64,000 bases of DNA from Psychromarinibacter sp048262455 (GTDB taxonomy: Bacteria; Pseudomonadota; Alphaproteobacteria; Rhodobacterales; Rhodobacteraceae): assembly GCA_048262455.1 (NCBI GenBank), contig JBLXFD010000003.1:162981-226980 (forward strand), written 5' to 3'. The notes under the pieces are model-generated. The model made no database searches. It saw nothing but the letters and a program-made list of their open reading frames with translations, and was not told where the DNA came from. Every line of letters starts with the position of its first letter. Positions within the stretch are counted from its first letter, which is position 1. A program made the position numbers and the translations under genes. Below, one piece after another: positions 58,889-64,000 of this stretch.

Positions 58889-59703
58889 GCGGTCTCTCTC
58901 AACCTTGCCTGCAGCATCAGCAGGTCGGCCCAGGCCTCGCGCTTGGCGGCGGGGTTGCGCAGCAGGTAGGCGGGGTGGAACATCGGCAGCGCCGGCCGGC
59001 CCAGCGCCTCTGTCCAGTCGCCGCGCAGCCGGGTGATGCCCTTGCGCCCCAGCAGCGCGAAGCACGAGATATTACCCATCAGGATCAGCACCTCGGGGTC
59101 CACCAATTGCACGTGCCGGGCCACGAAGGGCATCATCATCGCGATCTCCTCGGCCGAGGGATCGCGGTTCTGCGGCGGCCGCCAGGGCATCACGTTGGTG
59201 ATGTAGACCGAGGCCATGGCGTCGGGGTGCGCGCGGCCCATGCCGATGGCGGCGAGCATCCGGTCCAGCATCTGCCCGGCGCGGCCGACGAAGGGGCGGC
59301 CCTCGCGGTCTTCCTCGCGCCCCGGGGCCTCGCCGATCACCATCAGCCGCGCGGCGGGGTTGCCGTCGGCGAAGACGGTGCTGCGGGCGCCGAGTTTCAG
59401 CTCGCACTGGTCAAAGGCGACGATGGCGGCGCGCAGGGCCTCGAGGTCCTCTGCCCCCGTGGCGGCGGCGCGGGCCAGGTCCACCGGGTCCGGCCCGGCA
59501 GGGGCCGGCACGAAGGCCTCTGGCTGCGCGGGCCCAGCGCCCCCAGACGCCGCAACGGGCGCGGCCACGGCCGGTTTCGGCGCCGCGGCGGGCACCTCGT
59601 AGCGGTTCACCGGGGTCTCGCAGATGGCCTCGGTCGCGCCGAGTTCCACCTGCCACTCCAGCAGCGCCCGCAGCGTGTGATGATCCATCTCGGCCAGTTG
59701 CAT
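58885..59703 (-). CDS. Uracil-DNA glycosylase family protein (family 4-like, lacking the N-terminal Fe-S cysteine pair)
   Basis: A 272-residue protein. The family 4 motif GEAPGREEDREGRPFVGRAG is at residues 124-143 and the C-terminal FHPAYLLRNP is intact, so uracil excision is likely. The 4Fe-4S cluster of family 4 enzymes uses a CxxC near the domain start; here the place holds a single Cys100 (FDQCELKLGARS), and only Cys28 and Cys214 are otherwise present. An A/P-rich linker (residues 38-72) follows a short N-terminal helix domain. First gene of the five-gene operon. Confidence 0.88.
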   Translation of the reverse strand: MQLAEMDHHTLRALLEWQVELGATEAICETPVNRYEVPAAAPKPAVAAPVAASGGAGPAQPEAFVPAPAGPDPVDLARAAATGAEDLEALRAAIVAFDQCELKLGARSTVFADGNPAARLMVIGEAPGREEDREGRPFVGRAGQMLDRMLAAIGMGRAHPDAMASVYITNVMPWRPPQNRDPSAEEIAMMMPFVARHVQLVDPEVLILMGNISCFALLGRKGITRLRGDWTEALGRPALPMFHPAYLLRNPAAKREAWADLLMLQARLRETA

Positions 59704-59782
59704 GACGCGCGATGCTATGCCCCCGGCCGGGCAAGGTAAAGCCGCGCCGTCCCCCGGCGCGGCCCCCTGCGCGGCGCTTCCG

Positions 59783-61762
59783 TCACTCTGCCAGCGGAAT
59801 GGTGATCGCCGGGTTGTGCGCGAAGAAGTTGAACGGCGCCAGCGTGATCCCCTTCCACATCAGCGGCATCACCGGCCAGTCCTCCATCCGCGGGATGTGG
59901 TGGAAGCCCATGGTGTACCAGGTGACGATGTCGGTATCCCCGATCGGCCGGTCCGCCTGCATCCAGGCCGCCAGCGTGTCGCTGCCGTCGCTCTGGAACG
60001 CGTAGTCGCCGCCCGCGTAGCGCTGCGCCCGCTCGTAGGGCGTCACGTAGAGCGAATGCTCGATGTAGGGATTGCGCATCGCGGGCGGATCGCCGGCCAC
60101 GTCCAGCGGGCTGTAGGCGACGGAGTTGCCGGGGTTGATCATGTAGCTGGGATGATGCCCCAGCGCCGATGTCACCCCCATGTTCCCCACGTGGTACATC
60201 GCCGGGCTGTCGGGGTTCACCTTGTAGCGTGCCTCGGCCTCGGTCTGCGGCATCTGCTGCTCGGTCACCCACATGCTGCGGCGCGGGATGTCGGCGGGCA
60301 TCTCGGCCGGCACCATGGCGGTGCGCATGAAGCTGTTGGCCTGCCCGTCGATGTCGAAGTCCAGCCGGAAGTTGAAGAAGTGGTCGTGGTTCGGCGCCAC
60401 CAGGTTCGGCGCGATCAGGGTGCCGTGGCGGGTTTCCTCCAGCGCCGAGGCATCGGCCATGGAGGTCGCCGCCACGCCCTTCACCGCGTCGAGGCCGGTG
60501 GAGCCGACCATCACCTCGATCTGCCCCGACTGGCCGAAGCGGTAGTCGATCAGGTAGTCGTAGTTCCCCACCTCGGACGCAGAGCGCACCACCAGTTCCG
60601 TGGCGGGCCGCCCCTCTGTGGGGGTGAAGGTCTCCGGCCCCTGGGCGAAGATCTCGAAGTGCCGCCAGGCCGGGTCGCCCACCTGCCGCTCGAAGATGCA
60701 GACCGCGCCGGGGATCTCCAGCGGGGTGCCGTCGTCGGCGTGCACCAGCGCGGGCAGGTAGGTAGCGTATTCCGGGCAGTCGACCCCGGGGCGCAGCGGC
60801 GACAGGAAGATGCCGAAGCCGTATTCGCCGCTGTCCATGTAGGTGCGCCAGTACCAGCCTTCCGAGGGGTCCATGTAGGGCACGAAGACCTCTGACAGGT
60901 GCGCCTGGTACAGCACCTCGCGGCCCTGCGCGCGGATGTCGGACACCACCACGCCCGGGCGCTTGTCGATGCGCCAGCGGAAGGACCACATGTCCCACTC
61001 CACCAGGCTGCCGTCGATCTTCACGTTGCCGTCGCCCTCGGGGGCGGAAAGGCCGGCGCGGGCGGTGGCCTCGCGCATCTCCATCCCCGGCCGCGCGGCG
61101 ATCTCTTCGGTGGTGTAGCCCCAGGGATCGCCCGGCACCGGCACCACGCCGGTATCGATCACCTCCACCACCTCGCCGCCCTTCAGGTCGACGGTGGCGT
61201 ACAGCCCCTCGATCGGCTTGGCGTACCAGTTCGATCCCTCCGGCAGCACGTAGCAGGGCACCTTCATCAGCCGCCGCCCGGCCTCGTCGGGATCGCCGAA
61301 GGCGCCGGCGGTCAGGGGCAGGCAGAAGACGTCGTCGGGGGTGAAGCCGCGCTGTTCGAGGCCCGCGACGAAATCGGGATGCGACAGCGCCAGCTCCATG
61401 GCGCCAATGAATTCCTCCACCAGCAGCATGGATTCGCCGGTGGCGGGCTCCCAGCTGGTGACGGCGCCCGCGGCGAGGTCGACGATGCCGCGGAAGGTGC
61501 CCTCGGCGGTGGTGACGTTGACGATCGCCTCGCGCGGCTCGGGGTCGCCCTCGGTCCAGTTCAGGACCACGGACTTGTCGGGATCGTACAGCTCGATCAG
61601 CGGCCAGCGGCTGTCGGCGTCGGTATGCCCGGCCTCGGCCAGGATGTCGCGGACCGCGTTGATCTCGTCCGCGGTCAGCCCGTCCAGCGGATGCGCCAGC
61701 GCCGACCCCGCAAGGGCCATCGCGGCGAGGCTGCCTGTCAGGAACAGTGTCTTGCGGTGCAT
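59783..61762 (-). CDS. Secreted copper amine oxidase
   Basis: A 659-residue enzyme with a Sec signal (residues 1-23, ALA cleavage). The topaquinone precursor is Tyr401 in GNYDYLIDYRF. The catalytic base is Asp310 in YMDSGEYGFG. Copper ligands are His459 and His461 (NHDHFFNFRLDFD) and His621 or His622 (GFHHIPRMEDWP). It oxidises a primary amine in the periplasm, giving aldehyde, ammonia and hydrogen peroxide. No aldehyde dehydrogenase or amine transporter is beside it. Own transcription unit between pyrC-like and UDG genes. Confidence 0.95.
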   Translation of the reverse strand: MHRKTLFLTGSLAAMALAGSALAHPLDGLTADEINAVRDILAEAGHTDADSRWPLIELYDPDKSVVLNWTEGDPEPREAIVNVTTAEGTFRGIVDLAAGAVTSWEPATGESMLLVEEFIGAMELALSHPDFVAGLEQRGFTPDDVFCLPLTAGAFGDPDEAGRRLMKVPCYVLPEGSNWYAKPIEGLYATVDLKGGEVVEVIDTGVVPVPGDPWGYTTEEIAARPGMEMREATARAGLSAPEGDGNVKIDGSLVEWDMWSFRWRIDKRPGVVVSDIRAQGREVLYQAHLSEVFVPYMDPSEGWYWRTYMDSGEYGFGIFLSPLRPGVDCPEYATYLPALVHADDGTPLEIPGAVCIFERQVGDPAWRHFEIFAQGPETFTPTEGRPATELVVRSASEVGNYDYLIDYRFGQSGQIEVMVGSTGLDAVKGVAATSMADASALEETRHGTLIAPNLVAPNHDHFFNFRLDFDIDGQANSFMRTAMVPAEMPADIPRRSMWVTEQQMPQTEAEARYKVNPDSPAMYHVGNMGVTSALGHHPSYMINPGNSVAYSPLDVAGDPPAMRNPYIEHSLYVTPYERAQRYAGGDYAFQSDGSDTLAAWMQADRPIGDTDIVTWYTMGFHHIPRMEDWPVMPLMWKGITLAPFNFFAHNPAITIPLAE

Positions 61763-61829
61763 GTCGGACCTCCGGGTGGCTGAGTCGCCGCCCAGTCTAG
61801 CACCGCCAAGTCACCGCACCAGCCCGTGC

Positions 61830-63107
61830 TCAGGCGGCGAACACCGTCTCTCCGCCCACCCAGGTGCGCAGCACCCGGCCCTGCATCCGCGCCCCATCGA
61901 AGGGCGTGTTCTTGGATTTCGAGCGCAGGGCGAACCGGTCCAGCACGAAGGGCGCGTTGGCGTCGAACAGCACCAGGTCGGCGGGCGCGCCGGGGGAAAG
62001 GCGGCCGGTGGGCAGCCCCAGCCGCCGCGCCGGGTTCAGCGCCATGGCGCGGAACAGCTGCGGCAGGCTCAGCGCCCCCGCGTGGTACAGCCGCAGCGCC
62101 GCCGGCAGCAGCGTCTCCAGCGCCACCGCGCCAGAGGCGGCGGCCTCGAAGGGCAGGCGCTTGCTTTCCTCGTCCTGCGGCGTGTGCATGGACGAGATCA
62201 CGTCGATCAGCCCCGAGGCCACCGCCTCGACCAACGCCAGCCGGTCGTCCTCGTCCCGCAGCGGCGGCTTCAGCTTGAAGAAGGTGCGGTAGTCGCCCAC
62301 GTCCAGCGCGTTCAGCGTCAGGTGGTGGATGTTGGTGCCCGCAGTCACGTCCAGCCCGGCGGCCTTGGCACGTTCCAGCACCGGCAGCGCGGCGGCGGCG
62401 CTGATGGTGTCGGCGTGGTAGCGCGCGCCGGTCATCTCGACCAGCGCCATGTCCCGCTCCAGCCCCATCCGCTCGGCCATGGGCGAGACCGCGGGCAGCC
62501 CGCGCAGCGAGGCGAACTTGCCCGAGGTCGCCGCCGCCCCCGCCGACAGCACCGGCTCCTGCGGGTGGGCCACCACCAGCGCGCCCAGCGAGGCGGCGTA
62601 GGTCAGGCAGCGCGAAAAGACCTTGGTGTCAGAGACCACCGCGTCGCAATCGGTGAAGGCCACGGCGCCGGCGTCCAGCAGGAACCCGATCTCGACCATC
62701 TCGCGCCCCTGCCGCCCCCGGGTCAGCGCGGCCATGGGATGGATACGCACCGGCGCGGCCTCGGCGGCGCGGCGGGCGACGAATTCCAGCTGCTCGGGCC
62801 CGTCGATCGCGGGCAGCGTGTCGGGACGGGTGATCATCGTCGTGACCCCGCCCGCCGCCGCCGCCCGCCCGGCGGAGCGGAAGCTTTCCTTGTGCCGCTC
62901 GCCCGGCTCGCAGACCTTGACCCCGAGATCGACGATCCCCGGCGCCAGGAACCGGCCGCCGCAGTCGATCACCTCGCAGCCCTCGGCGCGGGCATCCTCG
63001 CCCAGCACCTCGGCGATGCGCCCGCCCTCGATCCGCAGCGCGCCGGGACGCTCGGTCAGCGCCTCGGGATCGACCAGCCGCGCGCCGGTCAGCAGAATGC
63101 CCGTCAT
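61830..63107 (-). CDS. Dihydroorotase-like protein with degenerate metal site
   Basis: A 425-residue amidohydrolase of the dihydroorotase type. The first metal motif, normally HxH after PGLVDxH, reads APGIVDLGVKVCEPGE, so both histidines (62 and 64) are replaced by G and K. The usual DHAP block reads SSMHTPQDEE, with Met307 for the catalytic aspartate. The fold looks complete, so it resembles the inactive PyrC-type partner of aspartate transcarbamoylase. No pyrB is in the window. Overlaps the upstream PH-domain gene by four bases. Confidence 0.85.
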   Translation of the reverse strand: MTGILLTGARLVDPEALTERPGALRIEGGRIAEVLGEDARAEGCEVIDCGGRFLAPGIVDLGVKVCEPGERHKESFRSAGRAAAAGGVTTMITRPDTLPAIDGPEQLEFVARRAAEAAPVRIHPMAALTRGRQGREMVEIGFLLDAGAVAFTDCDAVVSDTKVFSRCLTYAASLGALVVAHPQEPVLSAGAAATSGKFASLRGLPAVSPMAERMGLERDMALVEMTGARYHADTISAAAALPVLERAKAAGLDVTAGTNIHHLTLNALDVGDYRTFFKLKPPLRDEDDRLALVEAVASGLIDVISSMHTPQDEESKRLPFEAAASGAVALETLLPAALRLYHAGALSLPQLFRAMALNPARRLGLPTGRLSPGAPADLVLFDANAPFVLDRFALRSKSKNTPFDGARMQGRVLRTWVGGETVFAA

Positions 63108-63625
63108 GCCTTGCCCTTCGCAGTGTTCAGAAGCAGGCGATACACGTCTTCCGCCTCGGTTGGCAGCAGGTTTTTGAACCCGATCTCGGTGAACTGGTGG
63201 CGGTTGTGATACCCCTCGCGGCGGCGCAGGAAGAACACGTGCGACAGCGGCCCCCGCTCGATCCGGATGGCGCGGTCCTTGTCCAGCGGGTAGCGGCGCA
63301 GGCGGCGGCCCAGCACCGGCAGGTCGAGGCCCACCACCGCCTGCCGGTCGGTCAGGGTGTAGAAGCTGTGGCGCCGCTGGAACGCGCCCCAGAGCAGCGG
63401 GATCGCCGCCGCCACCGCCACCAGAACCACGAAGGCCAGCGCCAGCAGCGGCTCCTCCGGGCCGATCAGCAGCGCCATGGTCAGGGCCAGCGCGCCGCCG
63501 ATGCCGGCGGTGGCGACGTGTTCGCCCCAGTAAAGCCCCCGCTGCGGCGCGCCCTGCCAGAGGATGCGTTCGCCCGGCGCCAGCAGGCCGCGCCATTCCG
63601 GAGAGATGTCGTCGCCGTCGTTCAT
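63104..63625 (-). CDS. Bacterial PH domain-containing membrane protein
   Basis: A 173-residue protein. A short cytoplasmic start (GERILWQGAPQRGLYWG, typical of bPH proteins) precedes two membrane helices (about residues 38-56 and 60-80) and a PH-like beta domain (about 85-165: HSFYTLTDRQAVVGLDLPV). Function of the family is unknown. It overlaps the dihydroorotase-like gene by four bases; the upstream membrane protein gene is seven bases away. Confidence 0.8.
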   Translation of the reverse strand: MNDGDDISPEWRGLLAPGERILWQGAPQRGLYWGEHVATAGIGGALALTMALLIGPEEPLLALAFVVLVAVAAAIPLLWGAFQRRHSFYTLTDRQAVVGLDLPVLGRRLRRYPLDKDRAIRIERGPLSHVFFLRRREGYHNRHQFTEIGFKNLLPTEAEDVYRLLLNTAKGKA

Positions 63626-63632
63626 CCCCGGC

Positions 63633-64000
63633 TCACTGGCGCCCGCCGATCGCGTAGGCCAGCCCCAGCACCACCACCGCCGCCACCAGAAGCGCCACCA
63701 GCAGCAGCATCCCCGGCAGGCGCTGCGGCGGTGTGCGGGGCGAGGTGCCGGCGGCGGGCGGCGGGACCGGCGCGGGAGCGGGGGGGGCCGGGGGCCGGGG
63801 GGCCCAGCCACGGGGGGGCGCCGCCGAGCCCGCGGGCGCGGGCCGCGCGGCCGCGGCCGCCCGGCCGGCCCGCGGGGCCCCGAAGTCGCCGCCGGGGCGG
63901 CGCTCCAGCCCCGCCCGCAGCAGGAGGAAGCCGACCGGCGCCCAGTGCCAGACGTCGACGATGATGACGGACAGCAGCGCGAGGTCCGGGTTGCCCAGCC
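63633..64000 (-). CDS. Hypothetical membrane protein (partial, N-terminus off the right edge)
   Basis: The last 122 residues of a protein entering from the right edge. A hydrophobic/aromatic segment (LSVIIVDVWHWAPVGFLLLR) comes first, then a long proline/alanine/arginine-rich, very GC-rich linker (about 70 residues, with PP and AP runs), and a C-terminal membrane helix (MLLLVALLVAAVVVLGLAY) ending AIGGRQ. I do not recognise the family. The extreme base composition at 63770-63880 is mostly G and C runs and could hide a sequencing error. Confidence 0.6.
   Translation of the reverse strand, partial: LGNPDLALLSVIIVDVWHWAPVGFLLLRAGLERRPGGDFGAPRAGRAAAAARPAPAGSAAPPRGWAPRPPAPPAPAPVPPPAAGTSPRTPPQRLPGMLLLVALLVAAVVVLGLAYAIGGRQ

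Overview
The window is high-GC, gene-dense alphaproteobacterial DNA, almost certainly a chromosomal segment of a Rhodobacteraceae (roseobacter-type) bacterium. The evidence is the gene content and order: lspA/DUF3035/paired M16 peptidases, rsmB-heparinase-purH, Lrp next to trxB, a fused sulfate adenylyltransferase/APS kinase, the aa3 oxidase subunit IV, TIGR02300 and DUF1150 proteins, and a NepR/EcfG general stress response module. I see no phage, integrase, insertion sequence, rRNA or CRISPR.

Layout. 1-7174: a catabolic island with an SDR dehydrogenase (cut by the left edge), a GntR regulator, an RraA-type aldolase, an IclR regulator, a DapA-type aldolase/lyase and a complete TctCBA tripartite transporter; together they look like uptake and breakdown of one unidentified carboxylic acid. 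7247-19038: tRNA-Thr, murA, gltX, a saccharopine dehydrogenase, rmuC, mutL and two M16 peptidases. 19457-29361: housekeeping (lspA, purH, heparinase-like, rsmB, sdhE4-type assembly factor, dapB, rbfA, truB). 29560-33413: an exported intradiol dioxygenase, GntR and LacI regulators, a YgjP-like metalloprotein, a TIGR02300 protein and tRNA-Ala. 33633-35133: the general stress response locus. 35141-43250: lrp/trxB, sulfate activation, hsp20 with a clear RpoH promoter, purEK. 43251-51244: lipase, lipoproteins, a DmdC-like acyl-CoA dehydrogenase with an MBL hydrolase, tsaC, yqgE and a parDE toxin-antitoxin pair. 51275-56169: an RND efflux pump with its adaptor. 56309-64000: a tightly overlapping five-gene operon (UDG to moaB), a copper amine oxidase, a degenerate dihydroorotase, a PH-domain protein and a membrane protein cut by the right edge.

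Two things deserve attention. First, a dispersed structured repeat occurs nine times, always between genes. Its ~120 bp body is bounded by imperfect terminal inverted repeats and is followed by a tail hairpin. Two subfamilies (A and B) have the same body length but different terminal sequences that each remain self-complementary; a third, diverged and longer form (C) keeps a 21-bp terminal repeat. Second, the stress locus encodes a receiver-domain protein whose C-terminus resembles region 2 of the adjacent EcfG sigma factor (receiver first, sigma-like part second, the reverse of PhyR). It sits with a very short NepR and with EcfG-type promoter sequences in front of all three genes.
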